Source: Wenyingzhuangia aestuarii
GTDB lineage: Bacteria; Bacteroidota; Bacteroidia; Flavobacteriales; Flavobacteriaceae
Assembly (NCBI RefSeq): GCF_011927765.1
Contig: NZ_JAATJG010000004.1
Location: 1-64,000 of the forward strand
Length of the DNA stretch: 64,000 nucleotides
Reading direction: 5' to 3'
Shown: positions 44,758 to 54,002 of the stretch, one piece after another
Layout of the letters: the number at the start of each line of letters is the position of its first letter
How positions within the stretch are numbered: position 1 is the first letter of the stretch
Notes under the pieces: model-generated
What the model was told of the DNA's origin: nothing
Database searches by the model: none
The model's input: only the letters and a program-made list of their open reading frames with translations
Made by a program: the position numbers and the translations under genes

Positions 44758-46179
44758 ATGAAAATCTTAATCACAGGAACTACAGGTTACATTGGTCTAC
44801 GACTAATTCCCGTTTTGTTGCAAAACAATTACGAGCTAGTTTGTTGTGTAAGAGATTTAAATAGAATTCCCGAAGATTACAAAGGCCATCCAAACATTCA
44901 GTTTATAGAGGTTGATTTTTTAAAGCCCGAAACGTTTACAAACATTCCAAACAACATAAATGCTGCCTATTACTTAATTCATTCCATGTCTAGCACTTCT
45001 ACTAGTTTTGAAACATTAGAATCTAGTTGTGCCATCAATTTTAGAGATTATATACAAAAAACTAAATGCAAACAAGTTATTTATTTAAGTGGAATTGTAA
45101 ACGATGAACATTTATCTAAACACCTACGATCTAGAAAAAAAGTAGAATATATTTTATCGCAAGGAACCTATAATTTAACCACGTTTAGAGCAGGAATTAT
45201 AGTAGGTAGCGGAAGTGCCTCTTTTGAAATTATTAGAGATTTGGTAGAAAAACTACCCGTAATGATTACTCCTAAATGGCTAAACACAAAAACACAACCT
45301 ATTGCCGTTTCTGATGTAATTTCATTTTTATCTAAAGCACTTTTAAAACAAGAATTATTTAACAATTCTTATGATATTACAGGTCCCGAAACACTTACCT
45401 ACAAACAAATGCTATTGCAATTTGCCAACGTAAGAGGTTTTAACAGATACATTTTAACCATTCCTATTATGACCCCAAAATTGTCATCGTACTGGTTATA
45501 TTTTGTGACAACAACCAGCTATGCTTTAGCGGTTAACTTGGTAGATAGTATGAAGGTAGAAATTATAGGAAAACCATCAAACATCAATCAATTGTTAGGT
45601 ATAGAACCAATTCCTTATCAACAAGCGGTAGACAATGCCTTTAAAATTATAGAACAAAATGCCATTGTATCTAGTTGGAAAGATGCTATTAACTCTACCA
45701 AATTAAATGATTCTTTTGGAAAACACATCAATCCTCCACAATACGGATGTTTTAAAGATATAAGATCTGCAACTATTATAAACGAAGAAGCAACACTTGC
45801 TAAAATTTGGGCTATTGGTGGAGAAACAGGATGGTATTACGGTAATTTCTTATGGAAACTAAGAGGCTATATAGATTTATTATTTGGAGGAGTTGGTTTA
45901 AGAAGAGGAAGAACTCATCAACATAAAATACAAACAGGAGATGTTATAGATTTTTGGAGAGTTATTTATGCTGACAAAAAAGAAAAGAAACTATTACTAC
46001 ATGCAGAAATGAAACTGCCTGGAGAAGCTTGGCTAGAATTTAAAATTGCAAATAACAAATTGTACCAAAAAGCTGTATTTAGACCCAAAGGTTTGTATGG
46101 CAGATTGTATTGGTATAGTGTATTGCCTTTTCATGGCTTTATTTTTAAAGGAATGCTCAAAAATATTATCAACCCATAA
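44758..46179 (+). CDS. SDR family NAD(P)-binding protein with DUF2867 domain
   Basis: The N-terminal Rossmann domain has 'ILITGTTGYIGLRLIPVLL' and 'YYLIHSMSS', then 'VIYLSGIVNDEHLSKHLRSRKKVE', an atypical extended SDR. The C-terminal DUF2867 portion (about 320-470) includes 'IWAIGGETGWYYGNFLWKLRGYIDLLFGG' in pieces and 'FWRVIYADK'. The same fusion is found in several bacteria and may act on lipids or cofactors; the substrate is unknown. It is separated from the photolyase gene by 12 bases. Confidence 0.88.
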   Translation: MKILITGTTGYIGLRLIPVLLQNNYELVCCVRDLNRIPEDYKGHPNIQFIEVDFLKPETFTNIPNNINAAYYLIHSMSSTSTSFETLESSCAINFRDYIQKTKCKQVIYLSGIVNDEHLSKHLRSRKKVEYILSQGTYNLTTFRAGIIVGSGSASFEIIRDLVEKLPVMITPKWLNTKTQPIAVSDVISFLSKALLKQELFNNSYDITGPETLTYKQMLLQFANVRGFNRYILTIPIMTPKLSSYWLYFVTTTSYALAVNLVDSMKVEIIGKPSNINQLLGIEPIPYQQAVDNAFKIIEQNAIVSSWKDAINSTKLNDSFGKHINPPQYGCFKDIRSATIINEEATLAKIWAIGGETGWYYGNFLWKLRGYIDLLFGGVGLRRGRTHQHKIQTGDVIDFWRVIYADKKEKKLLLHAEMKLPGEAWLEFKIANNKLYQKAVFRPKGLYGRLYWYSVLPFHGFIFKGMLKNIINP

Positions 46180-46191
46180 AACCATATCATT

Positions 46192-47676
46192 ATGTACAAC
46201 AAAGAATCATTAGCTGTGGTTTGGTTAAAGCGCGATTTAAGATTGCAGGATAACGAAGCTATACAAAACGCAATTAACACCGGTAAGCGTGTGTTGTTAC
46301 TATTTGTTTTTGAAGAGTTTTTATTAAAAGATCCACATTACGATAAAAGACATTGGGATTTTATAAAAGAATCTATTAGAGATCTTAACAAATTGTTACT
46401 ACCCTATAATTCAAAAGTTTTAGCCGTAAATTCTGAGGTAGCTGCTACTTTAAACCAATTACATCAACACTATACCATTCGTGATTTGTTTTCTCATCAG
46501 GAAACAGGTTTGCTATGTACTTACCATAGAGATTTAAAAATAAAACGTTATTGCCATAACAACCTTATCAGTTGGAAAGAAAATATTTGGAATGGAGTCT
46601 TAAGAGGAATTCAGAACCGAAAAGGATGGATTGGTCAATGGAAAGAATATATGGAAAGTCCTCAATTTTCTTTTCATCCTAAAAATCAATTATTAACCCT
46701 TCATGAAATTGAAGAATTAGAAAAACAATTTTCTAGTACAGACTTGGCTACTCCAGAAAACAGTCCCATTCAAAAAGGAGGAGTTACAGAAGGATTAAGG
46801 TATCAGAATTCTTTTTTTAAAGAACGTTATTTAAGTTATACCAAAGGAATTTCTAAATCTGAATTGTCTAGAGAAAGCTGTAGTAGATTGTCTCCTTATT
46901 TGGCATGGGGAAATTTATCTACCCGACAAGTTTGGCAAGCAGCCAAAGCCATTAGACCGCTTAGTAAAAACAAAAAAGATTTAGATGCTTTTACTGCTAA
47001 ATTAAAATGGCAAGCTCACTTTATACAAAAGTTTGAAATGGAACACACCATGGAAGACTCTAGCATGAATAAAGGTTACCAAATGCTAAAGAAAAACATT
47101 TCTATAAAATATCAGAAAGCATGGGAACAAGGACAAACAGGGGTTCCTATGATTGATGCTTGTATGAGATGCATGAACGAAACCGGTTATTTAAACTTTA
47201 GAATGCGTGCCATGATAGTGTCTTTCTTTACCCATTTACTATGGCAACCTTGGCAAGATTGTGCTGTGTATTTGTCTAAAATGTTTATAGATTTTGAACC
47301 CGGTATTCACTTTGCACAAGTACAAATGCAGGCTGGAGAAACAGGTGTAAATACACTACGCATTTACAACCCTATTAAAAACGGATACGAATTAGACACC
47401 AATGCAGATTTTATTAGAAAATGGGTGCCAGAATTGGCTCATTTACAAACCAAACACATTCACGAACCGTATTCTATGACTCCTTTGGAACAAGGCTTAT
47501 ACAATTTAAAACTAGGGATTGATTATCCACACCCAATTATAGATTTAAAAGCGAACAGACAAAGAGCTAGTAAAATACTTTGGGAAATGAAAAACGACCC
47601 TATAGTGATGCAAGAAAATAACAGAATTTTAGAAAAGCACACCCTTAACAACACTTCTTTAAACATTGCTGGCTAA
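46192..47676 (+). CDS. Cryptochrome/photolyase family FAD protein (second copy)
   Basis: The N-terminal antenna domain begins 'LAVVWLKRDLRLQDNEAI'. The FAD domain has 'TRQVWQAAKAIRPLSK', 'TGVPMIDACMRCMNETGYLNFRMRAMIVSFFTHLLWQPW' in pieces, and 'AGETGVNTLRIYNPIKNGYELD'. Compared with the photolyase at 21682 it lacks the 'GCDAAPYFRVFNP' form and is 66 residues longer, so it belongs to a different photolyase/cryptochrome subgroup. Repair versus sensing cannot be decided from sequence. The next gene starts in the stop overlap. Confidence 0.88.
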   Translation: MYNKESLAVVWLKRDLRLQDNEAIQNAINTGKRVLLLFVFEEFLLKDPHYDKRHWDFIKESIRDLNKLLLPYNSKVLAVNSEVAATLNQLHQHYTIRDLFSHQETGLLCTYHRDLKIKRYCHNNLISWKENIWNGVLRGIQNRKGWIGQWKEYMESPQFSFHPKNQLLTLHEIEELEKQFSSTDLATPENSPIQKGGVTEGLRYQNSFFKERYLSYTKGISKSELSRESCSRLSPYLAWGNLSTRQVWQAAKAIRPLSKNKKDLDAFTAKLKWQAHFIQKFEMEHTMEDSSMNKGYQMLKKNISIKYQKAWEQGQTGVPMIDACMRCMNETGYLNFRMRAMIVSFFTHLLWQPWQDCAVYLSKMFIDFEPGIHFAQVQMQAGETGVNTLRIYNPIKNGYELDTNADFIRKWVPELAHLQTKHIHEPYSMTPLEQGLYNLKLGIDYPHPIIDLKANRQRASKILWEMKNDPIVMQENNRILEKHTLNNTSLNIAG

Positions 47677-47954
47677 TGAAAAATCATTTATCAGACGTAC
47701 AAATAGATAGAATTATAGAAATGGCTTGGGAAGACAGAACTCCTTTTGAAGCGATAGAATATCAATTTGGATTGACAGAACAAAATGTAATTGAACTAAT
47801 GCGATCAGAACTAAAACGTTCTAGTTTTAAAATGTGGAGAAAAAGAGTCCAAGGAAGAACTACCAAGCATTTGAAAAAAAGAGCCTTTAGAAAAGGAACT
47901 TTTAAAAGCAGTTTACAAAGAATTATTACCCACAACAAAATATCAAAAAAATAA
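47676..47954 (+). CDS. TIGR03643/DUF2805 family protein
   Basis: 92 residues, basic, with 'DVQIDRIIEMAWEDRTPFEAIEYQFGLTEQNVIELMR', a helix-turn-helix-like motif, and a Lys/Arg-rich tail ('MWRKRVQGRTTKHLKKRAF'). This family is often beside photolyase genes in Bacteroidota. It overlaps the photolyase stop by one base. DNA binding is plausible but unshown. Confidence 0.85.
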   Translation: MKNHLSDVQIDRIIEMAWEDRTPFEAIEYQFGLTEQNVIELMRSELKRSSFKMWRKRVQGRTTKHLKKRAFRKGTFKSSLQRIITHNKISKK

Positions 47955-47958
47955 AATT

Positions 47959-48654
47959 ATGGCTACATATTTAATCATAGGAGCTTCATCAGGAATAGGA
48001 AAAGCAACCGCAACTCTTTTAGCACACCAAGGTCACAAAGTTATTGGTACTTATAACACCACTGCTCCACCCCAAATAAGCAATGTTGATTTTCATCAAC
48101 TTAATATTCTAGACAATAACTTAAATTTGCACTTTATTCCTGAAACCCTTGATGGCATTGTATATTGCCCTGGTAGTATTAATTTACTTCCTTTTGCACT
48201 TATCAAACCACAAGACTTTTTAGAAGATTACAATTTACAAGTTATTGGAGCTATTAAAGTAATTCAAGCTTGTTTACCAAATCTTAAAAAAGGAGAGCAA
48301 CCTAGTATTGTTTTATTTTCTACCGTGGCTGTACAACATGGTTTTAAATTTCATACACAAGTCTCATCATCAAAAGGAGCTATAGAAGGCTTAACCAAAA
48401 GTTTAGCTGCAGAATTATCGCCCACTATACGGGTAAATTGTATTGCCCCTTCTATTACCAACACTCCACTAGCAAGTAAATTACTAGCAAACGATGTTAA
48501 GATTAAAGCAAATGCAATGAGACATCCTTTAAAAAAGATTGGAACTCCAGAAGATCTTGCGCACATGGTTCAATTTCTTACTTCTGAAAAATCTAGTTGG
48601 ATTACCGGACAAATTATGGGGGTTGACGGAGGGATGTCAACTTTAAAAATTTAA
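47959..48654 (+). CDS. Short-chain dehydrogenase/reductase (classical SDR)
   Basis: A 231-residue classical SDR. The cofactor motif is 'LIIGASSGIGKATA', and the catalytic serine lies in 'VLFSTVAVQHGF' with the lysine in 'SSSKGAIEGLTKSLAAEL'. The usual YxxxK tyrosine is replaced: the position before 'SKGA' is Ser ('QVSSSKGAIEG'). That is a real deviation and may reduce or alter the activity. 'GVDGGMSTL' closes the fold. It lies four bases after the DUF2805 gene. Confidence 0.87.
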   Translation: MATYLIIGASSGIGKATATLLAHQGHKVIGTYNTTAPPQISNVDFHQLNILDNNLNLHFIPETLDGIVYCPGSINLLPFALIKPQDFLEDYNLQVIGAIKVIQACLPNLKKGEQPSIVLFSTVAVQHGFKFHTQVSSSKGAIEGLTKSLAAELSPTIRVNCIAPSITNTPLASKLLANDVKIKANAMRHPLKKIGTPEDLAHMVQFLTSEKSSWITGQIMGVDGGMSTLKI

Positions 48655-48659
48655 CACAT

Positions 48660-48839
48660 ATGATTACCATTTTAAAAAACTATTCAATTAAAAAATTACA
48701 AGCAAAACACCAAAAGTTAATTAAAGAAGCGCTTAGATACCTAAAAACTAACAAAGATGCTTCTTATGCTAGAATAGAAGAGGCTGAAAAAATAGCCACC
48801 AAAATACAACACATTCGTAACTTTACTATTATAAATTAA
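48660..48839 (+). CDS. Lacal_2735 family small protein (first of a pair)
   Basis: 59 residues: a short N-terminus then 'LQAKHQKLIKEALRYLKTNKDASYARIEEAEKIATKIQHI', an amphipathic helical hairpin that matches the Lacal_2735 family found in Flavobacteriia. No signal peptide. It sits five bases after the SDR gene. Function is unknown; the position in a stress cluster is the only clue. Confidence 0.8.
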   Translation: MITILKNYSIKKLQAKHQKLIKEALRYLKTNKDASYARIEEAEKIATKIQHIRNFTIIN

Positions 48840-48844
48840 TTCCT

Positions 48845-49012
48845 ATGTTCTCATTCTTTAAGAAAAAAAATCCCATTGATCAATTAGAATCTAAGTACAG
48901 AATCTTACTTAAAGAAGCACATCAACTCTCTACCATAAATAGAAGTAAAAGCGATGCTAAAATTGCAGAAGCTGAATTAATTGCTGAAGAAATAGAGAAA
49001 CTTAAACACTAA
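48845..49012 (+). CDS. Lacal_2735 family small protein (second of a pair)
   Basis: 55 residues starting 'MFSFFKKKNPIDQLESKYRILLKEAHQLSTINRSKSDAKIAEAE', a closer match to the family than its neighbour, including the 'MFxxFKKK' start. It is a tandem paralogue of the preceding gene, 5 bases later, and lies 5 bases before the SRPBCC gene. Both are too short to be caught by most ORF calls. Confidence 0.85.
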   Translation: MFSFFKKKNPIDQLESKYRILLKEAHQLSTINRSKSDAKIAEAELIAEEIEKLKH

Positions 49013-49017
49013 GGATT

Positions 49018-49476
49018 ATGGCATTTTATCAATTAAAGAAAGAGCAGTTTATCAATGCTACTTTAGAGCAGGTTTGGGACTTTATGTCTTCTCCTAAAAA
49101 TCTAAAAGACATTACTCCCAAACATATGGGATTCGACATTACATCAGACAATAAAGATGATAAAATGTACGAGGGTATGATTATTAGTTATATTGTAAAA
49201 CCTGTACTAGGAATACCAACCAATTGGGTTACAGAAATAACACATGTAGTAAACAAACACTATTTTGTAGATGAGCAACGTATAGGTCCTTATCGTTTGT
49301 GGCACCATCAACATATTTTAGAAGAAAGAGATGGTGGAGTGTACATGAAAGATATTGTTACCTACCAACCACCCTTTGGTTTTTTAGGAGCAATTGCCAA
49401 TACACTGTTTATAAAAAGGCAATTAGAAACTATTTTTAAATATAGATTTAAAGCTGTAGACCATAAATTTAATTAA
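49018..49476 (+). CDS. SRPBCC family protein
   Basis: A 152-residue START-like ligand-binding fold ('FINATLEQVWDFMSSPKNLKDITPKHMGFDI', 'RIGPYRLWHHQHIL', 'DIVTYQPPFGFLGAIANTLFIKRQLETIFKYR'). Similar proteins follow SDR/photolyase genes in flavobacteria. The ligand is unknown. It ends the TetR-led cluster. Confidence 0.85.
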   Translation: MAFYQLKKEQFINATLEQVWDFMSSPKNLKDITPKHMGFDITSDNKDDKMYEGMIISYIVKPVLGIPTNWVTEITHVVNKHYFVDEQRIGPYRLWHHQHILEERDGGVYMKDIVTYQPPFGFLGAIANTLFIKRQLETIFKYRFKAVDHKFN

Positions 49477-49532
49477 TACAAAAAAACACAAGTATTAATA
49501 CTTCTTTAGCACAATTTTTGCATGGTATTTGC

Positions 49533-49540
49533 TATTTTTG
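49533..49540 (+). promoter_or_regulatory. -7 element of the ABC/HlyD/TolC operon
   Basis: TATTTTTG, exact match to TAnnTTTG, 19 bases before the ATG at 49560. No TTG is found 19-21 bases upstream. Confidence 0.5.
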
Positions 49541-49559
49541 AGCAAACAACTATATCTAT

Positions 49560-51188
49560 ATGACAATATCTCCTTTAGTTCGGTTTTGGAAACTAATTAA
49601 CCCGTACAAAAAGCAAATTAGGCTTATTTACTATTACGCTATTATTAGTGGTATTGTAAACCTATCGCTACCTTTAGGAATTCAAGCAATTATCAACTAT
49701 TTACAAACAGGAGAACTTACTACCTCATGGATTGTATTGGTTATTTTTGTATTAATAGGTATTGCCGTTTCTGGTGCCATACAAATTAATCAGCTAAGAA
49801 TTGTAGAAGACATTCAACAAGATATTTTTGCCAAATCGGCATTTGAATTTGCCTTTAGAATTCCTAAAATAAAGCAAATTAGTCTAGATAAGGTACACGC
49901 TCCAGAATTGGTCAATCGTTTTTTTGATGTATTAACCATACAAAAGGGACTTCCTAAAATATTGATAGATTTTTCTTTAGCAGTTTTTCAAATTGTTTTT
50001 GGATTAATTATGTTAACTTTTTATAGCTCTTATTTTATTCTATTAGGAATTACGCTGTTTTTAATTATTTACTTAATCTTTAAAATAACAGGACCTAAAG
50101 GACTAGAAACAAGTATAAAAGAGAGTAAATTTAAATACAAGTTAGCACATTGGATAGAAGAAATTGCTAGTAATACAAAATCCTTTAAAATACATAATAA
50201 AGGAAATCTACATTTAGAAAAAACGGATGCTATTAACATTCAGTATTTAGAAAGTAGAGAAAAGCACTTTAAAATATTAATCAAACAGTTTATTCTATTT
50301 ATTGGTTTTAAAGTATGGGTAGCTGCAGGGCTGCTAGTTTTAGGTGGATACTTGGTATTCCAGCAAGAAATGAACATTGGTCAGTTTGTGGCTTCTGAAA
50401 TTATTATCATTTTAATTATCAACTCTGTTGAAAAGGTTATTAGAATTATAGAAACTATTTATGATGTATTAACAGCCTTAGACAAAATTGGACATGTTAC
50501 CGATTTAGAAATTGATAGAGATACAGGTAGTGGTGAATTAAGTACTGATACAGGATTAGTTGTAGAAGTAAATAATTTGTCTTTTAAATATCCTAACGAA
50601 GATCGTTTCTTGTTTGATAATTTTTCTTTTAAAATTAACTCTGGAGAAAAAGTTTGGCTAAAAGGAAAAACAGGGAAAGGAAAATCTACCTTGTTAAATA
50701 TTTTAGCTAGAATACACGGAGTAGAAAAGGGTGAGGTGTTAATTAACAATAGACCTTCTAACTATTATTCTCATAATTCTTACAACACACATATTGGATT
50801 TATTACTCCAAACACAGGTTTGTTTGAAGGAACTATTGAGGAAAACATTTTAATGAATAGAACTGTAGACTCTAACAACTTAAATGAAATATTTGATATT
50901 TTAGGCTTGTCTGACTACATCTACAAACAGAAAAAAGGAATACTAACAGAAGTAGATTCTCAAGGTAGACGTATGCCTAGAAGTATTATTCAAAAAATAA
51001 TATTGGCCAGAGCATTGGTAGCTAACCCTAAAATGTTATTACTAGAAGATCCTTTACAATTTATTGACCAAGAAGAGAAAAAATCTATTATTGATTATAT
51101 TATGAATCCATCAAAAACATGGACAGTACTTGTAGTAGCAGATTATCAATATTGGGCAGAAAAGTCTAATCAAATTATAAAACTATAA
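49560..51188 (+). CDS. ABC exporter with degenerate ATPase domain
   Basis: About six transmembrane helices (20-300) precede a nucleotide-binding domain (about 325-540). The Walker A is intact ('KGKTGKGKSTLLN'), but other ABC motifs are altered: the Q-loop glutamine is replaced ('GFITPNTGLF'), the LSGGQ signature reads 'RMPRSIIQK', Walker B reads 'LLLEDP' rather than 'LLLDEP', and the H-loop His is Asp ('VVADYQ'). No peptidase C39 domain is present. With the HlyD and TolC genes downstream it forms a type I-like exporter, 5 bases before the HlyD gene. The substrate is unknown; whether the ATPase works is doubtful. Confidence 0.88.
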   Translation: MTISPLVRFWKLINPYKKQIRLIYYYAIISGIVNLSLPLGIQAIINYLQTGELTTSWIVLVIFVLIGIAVSGAIQINQLRIVEDIQQDIFAKSAFEFAFRIPKIKQISLDKVHAPELVNRFFDVLTIQKGLPKILIDFSLAVFQIVFGLIMLTFYSSYFILLGITLFLIIYLIFKITGPKGLETSIKESKFKYKLAHWIEEIASNTKSFKIHNKGNLHLEKTDAINIQYLESREKHFKILIKQFILFIGFKVWVAAGLLVLGGYLVFQQEMNIGQFVASEIIIILIINSVEKVIRIIETIYDVLTALDKIGHVTDLEIDRDTGSGELSTDTGLVVEVNNLSFKYPNEDRFLFDNFSFKINSGEKVWLKGKTGKGKSTLLNILARIHGVEKGEVLINNRPSNYYSHNSYNTHIGFITPNTGLFEGTIEENILMNRTVDSNNLNEIFDILGLSDYIYKQKKGILTEVDSQGRRMPRSIIQKIILARALVANPKMLLLEDPLQFIDQEEKKSIIDYIMNPSKTWTVLVVADYQYWAEKSNQIIKL

Positions 51189-51193
51189 GCCCC

Positions 51194-52582
51194 ATGTTAA
51201 ATATATCTGAAAACAGCATCAGGAATATGATTAAGCTAGATGGTTTTAAATCATATCACTTTTTAAAAGGAAAAAATCACGCTCAAAAAAGTTTTTACTA
51301 TAGCATTGGAATTATTCTAATTTTTACGGTAATTATTTTTGTGCCTTGGACTCAGAACATTAAAGGAAAAGGATACGTAACCACCTTGTTGCCAGAGCAA
51401 AGACCACAACCTGTACAATCTATTATTTCGGGTAGGTTGGAAAAATGGTACGTAAGAGAGGGAAATTATGTTAAAAAAGGAGATACCTTAATTTATATCA
51501 CAGAAGTTAAAAACGATTATTTTGATCCTGATTTAATTTCGAGAACACAAGAACAAGTAGATGCAAAGTCTGAAAGTATTACTTCTTATGACGATAAAGT
51601 AATTGCTTTAAAATCGCAATTAGCATCTATTAAAGAAAGTAGATTGTTAAAACTAGAACAGGTTAGAAATAAGATTATTCAGACCAAAAACAAAATTAGT
51701 ATAGATAGTATTGATTTGACTTCTTATAAAATTAAGTCAGATATTGCTATTAATCAATACAATCGAACAAAAGAATTACACGCACAAGGTTTAAAATCAC
51801 TTTCCGATTTACAGGAAAAAGAATTAAAGCAACAAGAAGCATATGCTAAATTTCTATCTCAACAAAACAAGTTAGAGAATCAGAAAAACATGTATATCAA
51901 CTACAAACTAGAATTAGCTTCTACAGAACAAGATTACAATCAAAAAATATCTAAAGTCAATTCAGATATTCAAAGTGCTTTGTCTGCAAAATTAGAAGCT
52001 ACCTCTAATACTTCTAAGTTAAAAAATCAATTAAGTAATTATCAGCAAAGAAGAAATCTATATTACGTAACCTCTCCTACCAATGGATACATTACCAAAA
52101 CCATTAAAAAAGGTACAGGGCAGTTAATTAAAGAAGGAACAGACATTTTAACTATTATGCCTGCTGCTTATGATTTAGCAGTAGAAGTATATGTAAAACC
52201 TCAAGATTTGCCTTTGTTAAAAATTGGAGATCATTCTAGATTGCGTTTTGATGGATGGCCTGCATTGGTTATTAGCGGTTGGCCAGAAAAATCTACGGGT
52301 ATTTTCTCTGGAAAAATATTTGCCATAGATCAACACATTAGTGAAAACGGAAAATACAGAGTTTTAATTGCTCCTGATACCAACTCTAAGCAATGGCCAG
52401 AAAATTTAAGAGTAGGAACAGGAACTTACACATTTATTTTGTTGAACGATGTACCAGTTTGGTATGAATTGTGGCGAAACTTAAACGGATTCCCTCCTGA
52501 CTTTTACAGATCTGGAGAAGAAAAACAAGATGGAAAATCTGACGAAGTAAAAATAAAAGCACCTATCAAATCAGTAAAATAA
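51194..52582 (+). CDS. HlyD family periplasmic adaptor
   Basis: One N-terminal membrane helix (about residues 35-52), a biotinyl-lipoyl half ('VQSIISGRLEKWYVREGNYVKKGDTLIYI'), a long coiled-coil hairpin (about 110-270) and the matching second half ('YVTSPTNGYITKTIKKGTGQLIKEGTDILTI'), then a beta-barrel region. This bridges the inner-membrane ABC protein to the outer-membrane TolC. Its stop overlaps the TolC start by one base. Confidence 0.93.
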   Translation: MLNISENSIRNMIKLDGFKSYHFLKGKNHAQKSFYYSIGIILIFTVIIFVPWTQNIKGKGYVTTLLPEQRPQPVQSIISGRLEKWYVREGNYVKKGDTLIYITEVKNDYFDPDLISRTQEQVDAKSESITSYDDKVIALKSQLASIKESRLLKLEQVRNKIIQTKNKISIDSIDLTSYKIKSDIAINQYNRTKELHAQGLKSLSDLQEKELKQQEAYAKFLSQQNKLENQKNMYINYKLELASTEQDYNQKISKVNSDIQSALSAKLEATSNTSKLKNQLSNYQQRRNLYYVTSPTNGYITKTIKKGTGQLIKEGTDILTIMPAAYDLAVEVYVKPQDLPLLKIGDHSRLRFDGWPALVISGWPEKSTGIFSGKIFAIDQHISENGKYRVLIAPDTNSKQWPENLRVGTGTYTFILLNDVPVWYELWRNLNGFPPDFYRSGEEKQDGKSDEVKIKAPIKSVK

Positions 52583-53970
52583 TGACCAAAGTAATTTCTC
52601 TACTTATTCTATTGATCTCCGTAAGTGGTTTTACGCAAACTACGGAACGGCCTACGCTAACGTATAAAGAATATCTTGTTAATATAATTAACGAGCATCC
52701 TATTGCAAAAAGCGCTTTGTTAAAAGAAAAAATTGCCAAAGCTCAATTGTTAACTGCCAAAGGAGGATTTGATCCTAGCTTGGTATCTAGCATAGACCAA
52801 AAACAATTTAAAGACAAAGAATATTACAATATTTTTAAAAACAAAATAACCATTCCCACTCCTATTGGAGTAAATATTACAGGAGGTTTTGACAACAATT
52901 CTGGAACCTATTTAAACCCAGAAAACAAAACTACCGGAAGTGGTTTGTGGAGTGCTGGTTTAGAAGTAGATGTGTTACAGGGCTTATTAACCAATACCCG
53001 TAGAACGGCTCTAAAACAAGCAAAAGTATATCAAGAAATTGCCAAAAACCAACAACTTCAACTATTAAATGAATTAATTTATTCGGCATCTATAGCTTAT
53101 GCAGAATGGCAACAATATGCTGCCATTTACAGAACCATGCAGCAAAACTTGCGTTTGAGTCAACTTTATTTAGACAATACAAAAAGTGCCTTGGTTAGTG
53201 GAGAAAAAACAGCCATGGATACTTTAGAAGCCAATGTGTATTTACAAAACAGTCAAATAGATTTAATTAAATACCAGCAACTACTAACCGAAAAAAGACT
53301 TAAGGTTGAAAACAACTTATGGTTAGATAACATGCCTATTGGTTTAAAAAGTGAGATTCAACCAGAATTCCAAACCATTGCTACAGAAGATGATGAAATT
53401 AAATTATTAAACAATTTAGACAGCATTCCTGTAATTGCAGAAAAAATTGGAAAGAAAGAGGTTTTAATTTTAAAGCAAAAATTAACTAGAGAAAAATTAA
53501 AACCTAAGTTAAAGCTAAAATACAATCAGCTGTTAAGTACTACTGATGAAACTATTAATCCTAATTTTGATGTAGACAATTACAAATGGTACGCTAGTCT
53601 TACCATTCCTTTGTTGTTTAGGTCGGAAAGAGGAAAGTACAGAGAAAGCAAATACAAGGTAGAAGAAATTAACTACGAAATTGCTTACAAAAAAACAGAA
53701 GTACAAAATAAGATTATTGCCAATCAAAAGAATCAACTAGCGTTAGCCAATCAAATTCATTTGTTAGAACAAAACATTAAAGGCTACAAAAAACTATTAG
53801 ATGCAGAAACCTTAAAATTTGATTATGGTGAAAGCTCTATGTTTTTAATTAACAAGAGGCAGGAAAAATTAATAGAATCGGAATTAAAATTATTAAGCAC
53901 TCAGAATAAATTAATCACCAATTATTTAGATTATTTATTACTAACAAACAATATTATTCCAAACGAATAA
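52582..53970 (+). CDS. TolC family outer-membrane efflux protein
   Basis: Signal peptide at residues 1-18 (ISVSGFT-QT). The body is the alternating helix-turn pattern of TolC/OEP, with 'DPSLVSSIDQKQFKDKEY' early and two coiled regions. 'WYASLTIPLLFRSERGKYRESKYKV' matches the OEP block. 462 aa is typical. It completes the three-part exporter. Confidence 0.92.
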   Translation: MTKVISLLILLISVSGFTQTTERPTLTYKEYLVNIINEHPIAKSALLKEKIAKAQLLTAKGGFDPSLVSSIDQKQFKDKEYYNIFKNKITIPTPIGVNITGGFDNNSGTYLNPENKTTGSGLWSAGLEVDVLQGLLTNTRRTALKQAKVYQEIAKNQQLQLLNELIYSASIAYAEWQQYAAIYRTMQQNLRLSQLYLDNTKSALVSGEKTAMDTLEANVYLQNSQIDLIKYQQLLTEKRLKVENNLWLDNMPIGLKSEIQPEFQTIATEDDEIKLLNNLDSIPVIAEKIGKKEVLILKQKLTREKLKPKLKLKYNQLLSTTDETINPNFDVDNYKWYASLTIPLLFRSERGKYRESKYKVEEINYEIAYKKTEVQNKIIANQKNQLALANQIHLLEQNIKGYKKLLDAETLKFDYGESSMFLINKRQEKLIESELKLLSTQNKLITNYLDYLLLTNNIIPNE

Positions 53971-54002
53971 AACAGTTACCTTTCTGACAAATATTTTAAG
54001 TC

